From: Mnemiopsis leidyi
Lineage: Eukaryota; Ctenophora; Tentaculata; Lobata; Bolinopsidae
Length of the DNA: 64,000 nt
Assembly: GCA_000226015.1 (NCBI GenBank)
Contig: JH153223.1
Coordinates: forward strand, 30,652 to 94,651
Direction of reading: 5' to 3'
A model generated the notes under the pieces. It was not told where the DNA came from. It saw nothing but the letters and a program-made list of their open reading frames with translations, and ran no database searches. This document shows, one piece after another, positions 53,101 through 59,755 of this stretch. The position numbers were made by a program, and so were the translations under genes. Within the stretch, counting starts at the first letter, position 1; each line of letters begins with the position of its first letter.

Positions 53101-53937
53101 TCTATGATTGGCCGGTGGCTCTATAAGTATCTTATACCAAGTAATTTTAAGCTTGTTTTTCTAGGGAAGTAAATATTTCGGCTGAAGTACAATGTATATG
53201 TTGGAATTAGGAATAACTAGATAGGCCCTAGAGAATGCTGAGGATTAACAAAACCATACCAGAATAACTTAGTTTGGCTTGTTTAAGTGTGTCAACTAAT
53301 CAGCTGATCTAAGCAGCATGTTAAAACGTTAAGTATTAACATCTGAAATTGATTATCGACTAAAGTAACTCAGTCAGCATGTCAATTTGATGGGTAATAA
53401 CTAAAATCGTCGAAGAAGGTTCTAACTCAGGTTCATCATGATGTAATCCGCAGTTCAATTTGTGAATAAAACTTTAATAGTCCTGTACTACTGTATAATT
53501 AATATTTCTTACCAGCCTGGATTTTCAAGAATATTTCTCACGATCACTGGAGGAACTTTGCTATCGTAGTAGCCCATTCCAATGTAATTCCTGAAAACTT
53601 TGTTCTTTGCAGCGATCTTGTTGACACGTCTAGCTAATTCAAGCTCACTCATAGGTGCTGATACTTTAAGTGGTCTCTCATCAAGAATATCTTCAGGCAC
53701 AGTCTTTCTTGTCAACTCGTCCAAACTTTCCACACCAAGTACTTTTAGCATTTCTTCGACTTCAGCAGCATTAGGACCAATGTGACGACGAGAGAAGTCC
53801 TCAATAATGGGTAATGTGTCAGGCTTTCCGGAGCTAAGAGAATTCGTCAATTTTGAAAGTCCAAACGTTGATTTTTTGCATATGTGCTGCAGATTCTGAT
53901 TCCATGAAGGTACACGTCTCAAAGTAAGTCTTAACAT
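35023..53937 (-). CDS. GLDC: Glycine dehydrogenase (decarboxylating), glycine cleavage system P-protein, 21 exons
   Basis: The P-protein uses pyridoxal phosphate to decarboxylate glycine and passes the aminomethyl group to lipoyl H-protein in the mitochondrial matrix. The 21 exons assembled here sum to 3051 nt with all phases consistent, giving 1016 residues, close to the roughly 1020 of animal GLDC. The N-terminus [14 protein letters not shown] is basic and lacks acidic residues, as expected of a mitochondrial presequence. Family signatures in order are [124 protein letters not shown] (PLP lysine at about 749) and [19 protein letters not shown] splice acceptor 3 bases before the ATG suggests a 5' UTR intron. 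Intron 10 holds another gene. No lesion was seen. Confidence 0.95.
35384..35529 (-). CDS. GLDC: GLDC exon 20
   Basis: Residues 921-969: [20 protein letters not shown], then KNAPHTM and [14 protein letters not shown]. Acceptor ccttag. The donor CTG|gttcgt is weak but gives the correct phase. Confidence 0.9.
36026..36133 (-). CDS. GLDC: GLDC exon 19
   Basis: Residues 885-920 plus one base: [20 protein letters not shown], then [15 protein letters not shown]. The acceptor tacatacag is the exon-proximal copy of three; donor A|gtacgt. Confidence 0.95.
36133..36350. repeat. About 70-bp tandem repeat of the exon 19 acceptor region
   Basis: Three units starting CCTGTATGTAGTTTTACTG at 36133, 36211 and 36280. 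On the gene strand each unit ends CTACATACAG|G, so the 3' splice site of exon 19 is present three times. Inner parts vary slightly (an extra AAACATTTG in the first unit). Confidence 0.93.
36548..36716 (-). CDS. GLDC: GLDC exon 18
   Basis: Residues 829-884 plus one base: [20 protein letters not shown], then [10 protein letters not shown] and DIAKRLQDY. Acceptor cctgcag, donor ACG|gttagc. Confidence 0.94.
36875..37058 (-). CDS. GLDC: GLDC exon 17
   Basis: Residues 767-828: [35 protein letters not shown], then [14 protein letters not shown]. Acceptor tttccag, donor GAG|gtaaat. Confidence 0.95.
37075..37480. repeat. 34-bp minisatellite in GLDC intron 16
   Basis: Twelve copies of AGAGTTTTGTAGTGGGACTC plus ATAGTGAAGTATAC, with GAA/CAA and TAC/CAC variants. 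The array ends 17-19 bases upstream of the exon 17 acceptor on the gene strand and fills most of the intron. Confidence 0.95.
37549..37661 (-). CDS. GLDC: GLDC exon 16 (PLP lysine)
   Basis: Residues 730-766 plus two bases: [20 protein letters not shown], then [17 protein letters not shown]. Lys749 is the expected Schiff-base lysine, and the glycine-rich loop follows it. Acceptor acctag, donor GT|gtaagt. Confidence 0.95.
37772..37841 (-). CDS. GLDC: GLDC exon 15
   Basis: Residues 706-729: [20 protein letters not shown], then [11 protein letters not shown] contributes to the PLP pocket in the family. Acceptor ttttag, donor ATG|gtaagc. Confidence 0.93.
37960..38039 (-). CDS. GLDC: GLDC exon 14
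   Basis: Residues 680-705 plus two bases: [20 protein letters not shown], then VFEPAV. The family motif is ITYPST-GVFE. Acceptor attcag, donor CAG|gtttgt. Confidence 0.93.
38359..38475 (-). CDS. GLDC: GLDC exon 13
   Basis: Residues 641-679: [20 protein letters not shown], then [18 protein letters not shown]. Acceptor gtttag, donor AAA|gtaaat. Confidence 0.95.
38698..38844 (-). CDS. GLDC: GLDC exon 12
   Basis: Residues 592-640: [37 protein letters not shown], then GHRNICL. Acceptor ctccag, donor CTT|gtgagt. The donor is followed by three more GTGAGT copies at 13-14 bp spacing (38652-38697). Confidence 0.95.
39296..39476 (-). CDS. GLDC: GLDC exon 11
   Basis: Residues 531-591: [37 protein letters not shown], then [33 protein letters not shown] is the best-conserved P-protein motif. 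Acceptor acccag, donor AAG|gtattt. Confidence 0.95.
39815..40350 (-). pseudogene. Decayed LINE reverse-transcriptase C-terminus
   Basis: Minus-strand translation, with stops and at least one frameshift, gives QRSFNRTI, then [66 protein letters not shown] and finally [14 protein letters not shown]. This order matches the conserved tail of jockey/CR1/L2-type LINEs (QRRFTRRI..LSYEERLKxLGL..RRLRGDLI...PPVPGY). The element is 5'-truncated and dead. It sits within GLDC intron 10. Confidence 0.7.
40655..40920. repeat. 10-bp ACTCACTAAC minisatellite in GLDC intron 10
   Basis: About 25 units of ACTCACTAAC with minor variants. On the gene strand the unit reads GTTAGTGAGT, which contains donor-like GTTAGT and GTGAGT. 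A related 13-bp unit occurs at the exon 12 donor. Confidence 0.93.
41865..42120. repeat. CTATACTA microsatellite in GLDC intron 10
   Basis: TACTACTATA, TACAATTATA and TACAGTTATA alternate for about 250 bp. Open frames across it read Tyr/Leu/Thr repeats and are not genes. Confidence 0.93.
43039..44343 (-). CDS. UNC93-like major-facilitator-fold membrane protein, intronless, nested in GLDC intron 10
   Basis: 434 residues without introns. About eleven to twelve hydrophobic helices are visible, for example [20 protein letters not shown] near the N-terminus. The segment [20 protein letters not shown], with [30 protein letters not shown] and [15 protein letters not shown], follows the UNC93 pattern (small helix pair, G-rich helix, then a helix before a loop with glycosylation-type NxT sites). 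UNC93 proteins act in receptor trafficking (UNC93B1) or K+ channel regulation (UNC-93). The frame lies wholly inside intron 10 of GLDC, on the same strand. ATTAAA on the minus strand at 42994-42999 is a possible polyadenylation signal. Lack of introns beside an intron-rich host suggests a retrocopy, but this is inference. Another MFS family is the main alternative. Confidence 0.75.
   Translation of the reverse strand: MCGTIRVEIWNISIVSIMFLLVLTALTPALNVLNSALEDSGISAKVGYLTSSLFIIVSIPAGLCVPILRRYCGYKTVIVCSTFLHVGMYVGMIFMKEYAVITGVMVTGLADGVLQVVNQDYVTSISRIENIERNLSYFLLASNLSGVIGSVVNFVFLHDTSTLDDTARVRIYGTCVGVTVLAGLVGLFLIRRIRVQPVSVDSLSNNSRLVDSFPSIELTDRRSFRVRFVCFMKEPVVQDLLITQAVTGVVFSYTLNLVTAASNTYDDVSVIPVIGFLSGIFNVVANATFYKLKQKFGYQMIIHLITWLHFIWIFILLAVFPGDSFQTQNTTQTPILVTGEWVTYVLAVISGLAISYNTVLAIVAAGKLAGFTQLMHGMKPDVVFALQNVAFSACFAGFNALTPYVTMYVLVLVTFGAFLLQYYCYLNRILHYLH
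44352..44384. repeat. Short ACTGTTAT repeat upstream of UNC93-like gene
   Basis: TACTGTTA is repeated three to four times within 40 bp of the start codon, in the presumed 5' region of the nested gene. Confidence 0.7.
44400..46380. other. Proximal part of GLDC intron 10
   Basis: I recognised no gene here. A CCAAT pair occurs at about 44885-44915 (ACCAATAAATT, GTGATTGGTT) some 0.5 kb upstream of the nested gene, which could serve its promoter. CACGTG is at 45581-45586. An (ATACAA)2-like SINE-tail motif is at about 45807. Confidence 0.45.
46390..46455. repeat. 16-bp tandem repeat after GLDC exon 10
   Basis: TGTGTGTCTGTATGTT is repeated about four times, ending about 28 bases inside intron 10 from the exon 10 donor. 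The array is short and the unit carries no splice-site motif. Confidence 0.85.
46484..46608 (-). CDS. GLDC: GLDC exon 10
   Basis: Residues 490-530 plus two bases. The core [20 protein letters not shown] corresponds to the KRTSPFLTHQVFNSYHSE segment of animal P-proteins. Acceptor attccag, donor AAG|gttagt. Confidence 0.92.
48321..48410 (-). CDS. GLDC: GLDC exon 9
   Basis: Residues 460-489: [20 protein letters not shown], then LGAPS. The acceptor gttcag is clear. The donor is uncertain. AAA|gtagct at 48321 keeps the frame into exon 10, while CA|gtatta at 48329 would break it. Confidence 0.8.
48659..48807 (-). CDS. GLDC: GLDC exon 8
   Basis: Residues 410-459: [20 protein letters not shown], then [21 protein letters not shown] is conserved in the family. 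Acceptor tttccag, donor ACA|gtgagt. Confidence 0.92.
48816..49275. repeat. 53-bp minisatellite beside the acceptor of GLDC exon 8
   Basis: About eight and a half copies of a unit containing CATATCTTGTTTGTTGTTC and GATATAATGTGGGAACGTG. On the gene strand the array ends about ten bases before the exon 8 acceptor (TCTTTCCAG), so the branch-point region lies in or at the edge of the array. Confidence 0.93.
50150..50590. other. GC-rich island in GLDC intron 7
   Basis: Locally CpG-rich sequence (GCCGCGGCGCCGCGC, GCGCGCGCCGCGTGCC, GCGCGCGCACG) in an otherwise A+T-rich intron. No coding family was recognised in it. It may be transposon-derived or an internal regulatory island; I cannot decide. Confidence 0.4.
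50791..50896 (-). CDS. GLDC: GLDC exon 7
   Basis: Residues 375-409 plus one base: [20 protein letters not shown] and [15 protein letters not shown]. Acceptor acttcag, donor GAGG|gtgagt. Confidence 0.93.
51359..51527. repeat. 20-bp minisatellite derived from the 3' end of GLDC exon 6
   Basis: Eight full 20-bp units plus a partial ninth that is exon sequence. On the coding strand the unit is GTAATATCTGTACCGCCCAG, so every unit boundary recreates CAG|GTAATA, a good 5' splice site. The three units farthest from the exon carry changes (CTGCCCAG, TTCTGCCCAG); the five nearest are identical. Reading through into the array meets an in-frame TAA after eight codons. Confidence 0.95.
51508..51626 (-). 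CDS. GLDC: GLDC exon 6
   Basis: Residues 335-374: [31 protein letters not shown] and ATSNICTAQ. The last exon bases, TAATATCTGTACCGCCCAG, are repeated in tandem across the donor into the intron. The donor CAG|gtaata at 51508/51507 is the only position giving a correct join to exon 7. Confidence 0.92.
51799..51973 (-). CDS. GLDC: GLDC exon 5
   Basis: Residues 277-334 plus one base: [32 protein letters not shown], then [18 protein letters not shown]. Acceptor attccag, donor CCAG|gtaatt. Confidence 0.93.
52126..52257 (-). CDS. GLDC: GLDC exon 4
   Basis: Residues 233-276, including [20 protein letters not shown], matching the GVLFQYP motif of the family. Acceptor attccag, donor AAA|gtaagc. Confidence 0.92.
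52441..52546 (-). CDS. GLDC: GLDC exon 3
   Basis: Residues 197-232 ([20 protein letters not shown], then [14 protein letters not shown]). Acceptor catttcag, donor AAG|gtaata. Confidence 0.9.
52753..52917 (-). CDS. GLDC: GLDC exon 2
   Basis: Residues 142-196 and part of 197. [15 protein letters not shown] and [17 protein letters not shown] are highly conserved in P-proteins. Acceptor tttctcag, donor AG|gttgtt. Confidence 0.93.
53513..53937 (-). CDS. GLDC: GLDC exon 1
   Basis: Residues 1-141 plus two bases of Trp142. It contains the presequence, RRHIGP and [14 protein letters not shown]. The ATG at 53937 follows an acceptor-like TTCCAG, so a noncoding exon probably lies upstream. Donor TG|gtaaga. 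Confidence 0.93.
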
Positions 53938-54560
53938 AACCTGGAACAGTGTCACAGGGTTTAAATGCTCGTGTGTATATCAAAAAAGGAATCCATAAGT
54001 ATAGAGAGCAGTATTTCTGGAGAGAGATATCTCAAGTTTTCGAAGATTTCAAAACACCTATTTCAAATTTCATTGGCTCTGCTTTTAGCTTTAGTTTTCG
54101 GTGGTGAAATGCTATCACGTGGTCTAATTGATTGACCTCCAAGAACTAAGATAAGAGCATTACTTTTAGAGAAATGGGGTTTGAAATTTGAGAGGCCTCC
54201 CCAAAAATACAGTTGTCTAATGAAAGATAAGAATTAGAATTTGAAGTTTTGCATCACAGTCAAAGAAGTTTTTCAAATCATCTAATAGTTCTATATATGG
54301 ATTATAGAAGCACCTTTTGTGAGAATACACAATGGAGTTAATGGATGTGCTATGGGTATTGTTGCATAGGTCACTATGATGTTTGATGTTAACTAAGACG
54401 ATAGAGGGTTTAAGTCCCAGAATTGCTGTACTTCAGTTCAATAAGCAAAAAAAGAAATGCAAATAACAGAGCAGAGAAAAAGAGAAGAGCTGAAAGAGCT
54501 TAAAACAGAGCTGCATATGCAATCATTTTGAAAATAAATGCTCTTGAACTAGCTTCTTAC
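53938..54560. other. Upstream region of GLDC
   Basis: It should hold the GLDC promoter and a noncoding first exon. CACGTG lies at 54116-54121 with an ATTGATTG nearby. No TATA box or recognised gene was found. The GLDC and ATPase genes diverge from this interval (53.9-59.6 kb). Confidence 0.35.
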
Positions 54561-54617
54561 AGTTTAACTGAACATTCTAAAAAACATACTTAAGTTTAAA
54601 ATTGGCATGAGACCCAG

Positions 54618-54668
54618 AGCCACAGTCTCATGTGCCCTAGTCTCATGTGCTCTAGTCTCATGTGCCAT
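54618..54668. repeat. AGTCTCATGTGCC short tandem repeat
   Basis: Three to four copies of CTAGTCTCATGTGC at 14-bp spacing, within the 3' part of a retrotransposon remnant. Confidence 0.75.
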
Positions 54669-54779
54669 AACCTGTATGCCTCTGTTGATGCAAACCCTAT
54701 GAATGACATCTGGAGGCTGGATGTATACATAAATTAATAAAAGTGTCACTGTGAATATTGTGTTCAGCTTTCAAATCCT

Positions 54780-55485
54780 GCAGCAGAGTATGGAAATTGG
54801 CCTTAAATAAAGAGGTCTCTTCGTACTTGCGCCTGTTACATGCTGGCCAATTCTTCTGAATCCTGTAATACGAGGCTTCTCCTCCAGCTGTTTGAGGATC
54901 GTTAAGACTTTAGTTAGTTGTAACACACTCACCAGCCTCCTCAAACACAACAACTTCCTTTGTTCAGTCCTTTTTCTAGATGATCTTCTGGACAACTGTA
55001 GCAATGTTTGTCGGAGTGAGAGCACTCGAACAACTCTGCTGCAGGACTGAAGAATAAGATTTGAGCTCCTTTTCCACAGTTTGGCTTATGTGTCCCAAAT
55101 CTATATCCTGTTTACTGAGTAATTTCTCCTGCAGCTCGATAACAGTCCATTGATCGCATATTTTCTCTTCCTGTAGTTTTTCAGTAGTTGTTCTAGCAGA
55201 AGACATTAGCAGCAGACAACACTTGTTCAGCATATAAATTGATGTGAACAACCATTCAGCCATTTGAGCCTTAACTACATTGTTCTTATTTAGCACTTCT
55301 GGAGTCAATTCCTGTGGATTGTCACATCCATAAAATAAATTATCGTTTTCATCTACAAATGTCAGTACTGCAGACTTTATGCATCTCCCGTAACTTAACC
55401 TCACCAAAAATGTTGTTTGTTCCAGTACCAGTGTTATTGATTCCCTCCAAGTAGTTGTCTGCTCGAAACTGAACGGCCATTGCAC
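54780..55485 (-). pseudogene. Remnant of a retrotransposon ORF1-like protein
   Basis: An open stretch of 169 codons (54976-55485) is followed by a stop and frameshifts. The first part has a predicted coiled coil (KLQEEKICDQWTVIELQEKL). Joined across frames, the continuation resembles the ORF1 pattern of many animal LINEs: a KEVVVF strand, VLTILKQLEEKPRITGFRRI with a following GQHVTGASTKRP. This weakly matches the 'RxNvvVfGl...RiG...RPikv' motif. It reads as a decayed copy, not a host gene. The assignment rests on motif shape only. Confidence 0.4.
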
Positions 55486-55620
55486 ACAATGTAAAGTCCA
55501 CTTGTATAGCTGGAGTCACACAGTTACAGGAAATTATGCGCTCAGCGCGTTGTTATCAAGCAGAGATAAGAAAGCAACTAAATTACAACATATGATAAAA
55601 TGCAAAATACACATATATTA

Positions 55621-55684
55621 TTTGTATTTTTCACACCTGTAACCAGGCTTTTACAATTTACAGTTATACTGAAGGGCTCCCCAT
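55621..55684 (-). mobile_element. SINE tail fragment (family B)
   Basis: The reverse complement reads GGGAGCCCTTCAGTATAACTG, then GTAAAAGCCTGGTTACAG and AATACAAA. This is the 3' end shared with the copies at 57961-58347 and 63372-63642. The head and body are missing. Confidence 0.7.
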
Positions 55685-56466
55685 TTAACCCACCTACATT
55701 TAATAAATTTTCATTTGGAACAATGTGCAAACATGTAAACTGACCCCCAACAACGAACAAAAAACGATACAACTCCTACACTCACAATTTTCGATGAAAA
55801 CCTACACTCTAAACCAATTACTTCCCAACCACCGTTTACTGTGCTCAAATAGGGGAAAGATGGGATACTAGGGGTTTAATTGGAACAAATGAAATTTAAT
55901 TAGAACAAAAGAAACACACAAATTAATCAAGAAGTAGAATCTGAAACAGCTACAGTTGGTTAAGGAACGCCTCTTCCACAATCAAAGCTAATATACAGAA
56001 ACTGCCATTTCTCTCACAAGAATGAAGAACTTGAATTGAAATTGATTTCCCAGGCTGCGACCCTGCTCACATTTTGCATTTTTAGACACGAAAAAATCGA
56101 CGTTACACACCGGTTACTATAGCAATCATCTCATGTTGAAACCGACATCTAACGAAAAACAGAACCAGGCAATACCTGAAAGCTTCCACACCCAATCAAC
56201 ATCAACAATCAGTAATGATATATGATGTCATAGTTATTGATTTAATTTGATTTGTTTTAATGTTTAAACCCTAGTTCTTAAGCATTCAGATATAAAATCA
56301 AATCTTAGCATATAACATTTGACATCGCACGGCAGCGTGCACACTCTCACTCCCGAGATTTAATTATCGCTTTAAATGAGGGTCGGACGAGGTCAGACAA
56401 CAAATAAATTCGTACATTCCGTGTCCATAAAGAAAAATGTAAGTGGAGGATCCATTGAAGGCTTGA

Positions 56467-57057
56467 TCTAACCAGAGCTCTATTGCATCACGTAACAACC
56501 ACCACGCGCGGCGTAAGCACCCAGTTAGATGAAATCGGAGGGAAATAGCAGTGTTGTATGGGGTGTTTGTTCATTGTTGATTGTTACGTAGTGATTTGCT
56601 CTAACCAGAGCCCTTTCTGCTTTCGCGCGCGCCGCGCGCGCCACCGGGGTGGATACCTAAGTATGTAGAAACATAAAACAGACATGGGCACTAATTAAGA
56701 AATTAAGAGGCTGGAGAGGCAATGCGAAATCAGGAATTAAAGCTTCATTTAAGATTGATGGTGAACCCTCCCGACATTCTATTTGAATGAAGGTCGAACT
56801 GGGACGGACTTGTAGGTTGATAACCTACTGTCGCGCAAAAAATCACTGATCACACTATATTGTATATACCTGATCTCGATTTGCCTGTAGACAATAATTT
56901 TTGTTCCTTTGCAATTCCATGATCGCGCAGCTTCGATTTGTAAAAAGAACCACGCAGCGCTTGGTAAGTTTTTGACGTAACCATGTGCTTACGCAGCGCA
57001 CGCTATGCGCGCGGCTGCCACGCTGGTGGCGCGCGCAATTGGGCTCTGGTTAGAGCA
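56467..57057. mobile_element. Foldback/MITE-like element with TGCTCTAACCAGAGCCC ends
   Basis: A perfect 17-bp inverted repeat lies at 56597-56613 and 57041-57057, about 460 bp outside to outside. The subterminal GCGCGCGCCACC is also shared between the ends. A third copy, TCTAACCAGAGCTC at 56467, continues to GCGGCGTAAGCACC. That segment mirrors the right end (GTGCTTACGCAGC), so the unit may be a composite of two foldbacks. There is no transposase and no convincing target duplication. CpG content is far higher than in the flanks. Confidence 0.55.
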
Positions 57058-57960
57058 AGTACAAAGTAAATCCTGATAGGACTCCTTCAAGTTTTGTTTA
57101 CTACTTTGTACTTTTTAAAATTTGACATACCTTCCCAGGCTCTGTGTGGAGCTCTTTTTACGTTTCTCTACGATCGTTTCTCTGCGATCGTTTCTCTTCG
57201 ATTCGATCGTTTCTTTCCTATCGTTGACAATGATAACTGAAGTATACCAAGGCTCGATATATTACAATGTACAATATTTGGAGAAATTGTGTAGAAATTA
57301 TTTCTGGACGCTCGCGCTGCGCGGCTCTCTGTGCATAAATAGTAAAATCATCTGTTTGTGCATCTTTTTGTACATCTTTTTGTTACACGCCTTATTGATT
57401 CTCAGAGTCTGTCACCGATTTAGGTAAATTTTGACGAGATTATATCCATCTAACGTTCTAACGAAACGTTCAGCTTTAGCTGCATGAGTCGGGTATCACC
57501 GCGACAAGGTAAAATTAGAACAGGTTAAATGTAGTTGTAGTGAAATAGACGCTTTTTATTTTTGGAAGTTTCAGATGTAATTTTAAGGAAGTAACTTGGG
57601 TGTCTGTGATAATGTAATTTCGGGGTTCTGTTACATTATATTATCACAACAGCAAGTTCGCCTTACTTGGTAGTGCTGAACATTGCACAAGCAACAGCGT
57701 GCGCAAACACTTGGTTCTTGCTTCCAACACCAAAATTACATTGCATGCTTTTATGTCTTTCTTAAAAGCCGCTGTTAAAACTTGTCATAATTATTTTATA
57801 TTTTAAACGTTTACTATCAACATTTAAGTATGTTGGTGTTGATTGATTTTATTAGCTTTGATTTGAATTAGGTACAGTGGTCTAAGGGCAGTGGAGGCTC
57901 AATAAGGAACTCTAGACATGACGTTTGAAAGTTGCCATCTCTTTATATTGAAGGAGTGTG

Positions 57961-58347
57961 TTAAGGGCATTTGCCTATGCATACTTCTTCGGTTGACTCA
58001 GGCAAATGACTGGAAAACCGTGTTTTGTATTTTTACACGGTCTGTATCCAGGTTTTTACAATTTTACTGAAGGGGCTCCTGGAAAATTCTTGACTTGCGT
58101 TGCAGCCCATTTTAAATTTTCAATTTCAGGGCGGCAGCTGGGCTGCTGAGCCGCATGCTCTAAATCTTTTAACGGAGACCCTCCTCACTTAACCCTCAAT
58201 TACCGTTTCCCCGTCATTCGGCTGATTGGACCAAAGAAGATTGCATAGGCAAATGCACCCCTTAGGGTTAAATAAGGATCTCCTTTAAAAGATTCCCTTA
58301 AGTACAACTGTTAAAGCCTGGGTTCAGGTATAAAAAATACAAATACA
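57961..58347 (+). mobile_element. SINE family B copy interrupted by an inverted SINE copy
   Basis: 57961-58019 (TTAAGGGCATTTGCCTATGC... to GAAAACCG) and 58265-58347 (...TTAAAGCCTGGGTTCAGGTA, AATACAAATACAG) are the body and tail of one plus-strand SINE. Between them, 58020-58264 is a minus-strand copy. Its reverse complement starts AGGGGTGCATTTGCCTATGC, passes through GCCGAATGACGGGGAAACGG, and ends TGTAAAAACCTGGATACAG. The inner copy contains about 60 bp (around CGGCTCAGCAGCCCAGC) that the 63.4-kb copy lacks. Confidence 0.7.
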
Positions 58348-58440
58348 GTAATCCCTCGATTTATCGGGCCTCTCCAGGGAAAGGGTTGAGGCCTGGTAAA
58401 TAGAGGGGGACGGTAAATATAATTTTACCAAAATATGGCC
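58348..58440. mobile_element. Possible pogo/Tigger-type transposon end
   Basis: CAGTAATCCCTCGATTTATC resembles terminal repeats of pogo/Tigger elements and begins directly at the SINE tail. It is followed by an imperfect hairpin: CCCTCGATTTATCGGGCCT against AGGCCTGGTAAATAGAGGG. Only one end was seen and there is no transposase. Confidence 0.3.
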
Positions 58441-59634
58441 TAATTTTGGTCAAAAATAGTAACTTAAGTTATTGATAGCTATATATAAATGTCAGCCTGA
58501 TCATATTTCTTGATAAAAGTTCTCCTTGAGGGATTTAGAACAGTGACATTGGATCCTACGTTCTGAATTTTATCTTCAATCAGTAATCTTAATTGTCAAG
58601 GTCGATCGTTTTATTGTGTTTTTATGCCCTAGTTGTGTTACACGTATCTATACACGTGTGCATGCATGTTAAGATCTATCGCAGTGTCACATGGCGATGA
58701 AATACCTGTTACCAAAATGTCAGGTGTGCCCATGCCTGCTGTTGAAAGCTCACATCACATGGCCTTGTCTGACTCTTATTTGGTCTACGTATTATGCCAT
58801 CAGCGTATGCGATCACGTCATGCTGATACACGATCGTGTCCTGGACTGTTGTTAAGCATCTCGTGTATTTTTATCAGGGCAGTATAGCATGCTTTAATAA
58901 TCGAGTAGAGTAGGAGCGGTATAATGTAACAACCCTGAGATAACAAGTTTATCATGTGACACGCAAATAAAAGACAGGAAATAATTTTTTGTGTGAAAAT
59001 AATGAATAACTTCAAGGGGAAGGAAGTCGTGTAAATCTCTCTTGATATACTTGTAGTCAATCTTGTCTACTTTTTAGGTTACTTTTTAGGCTACTTTTTT
59101 GCTCTAGGAATCGAGCGCTCACTCATATTTCTAGTCATTCCTGACCCGCTTCCTGATGCGTGGCGTATATTCCTGCAGATTCCCATTTGGCTAATCCAAG
59201 GAATGGACTTTTCCAACATCTAGCCATTTGCATAGTAGCACGCATTCATGTAATAAGCAATTGTACAACATCATTGACCGCGTGGCGTAGGGCAGGGGTA
59301 GCAAACTCAACTTTAAATTCAGCAGTTACTGGTTCAAATCCCACTGAGGAGCACTTTTTAACATTTTCATCTCAGATTATCATAGTTTTGAACCTGCCCA
59401 ATCTACTTATAAACTCCTTCACCCTGTTTCTATATTAGCCAAAACTATGTTTAAATACATTCCAATTAAATGTTCAAGCTATGTGAATACAATGTGGCCA
59501 TTTTTGTCTAACTTTATAGTTTCATAGCCACTTCTCAAATTTCTGTCACTGGGGACACAGATTGACATTGAAAAACTACTTACGAAAATTGATATCTGTT
59601 TACTCATTAGGTTTTAGGTCCAAGGTTTCCAGTC

Positions 59635-59755
59635 ATGGGAGAAGAAGTTAAAGAGAAGAAGCCTAACAAATACGTTGAGGGTTTCAAAGGATTTTGCACA
59701 TTCCTCTACAATCCAGATGATCATACTGTATTTGGAAGAGGGGGTGCCAGTTGGG
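59635..59755 (+). CDS. ATP1B: ATPase beta subunit exon 1
   Basis: Residues 1-40 plus one base: the cytosolic tail ending in FGRGGASW. Donor G|gtaata. Confidence 0.9.

Noticed and set aside
53938-53955. GLDC start upstream of the ATG at 53937
   Set aside because: The frame stays open only through a GTG codon, and a splice acceptor (TTCCAG) lies just before the ATG, so the ATG is the better start.
55621-55790. 64-residue minus-strand frame at 55578-55772
   Set aside because: It overlaps the SINE tail and has no protein motif.
59279-59349. tRNA-like sequence with GGTTCAAATCCC (box B) and TGGCGTAGGGC (box A)
   Set aside because: The acceptor and T stems do not pair well and no anticodon arm forms. 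It is probably an old SINE head, but no body match was seen.
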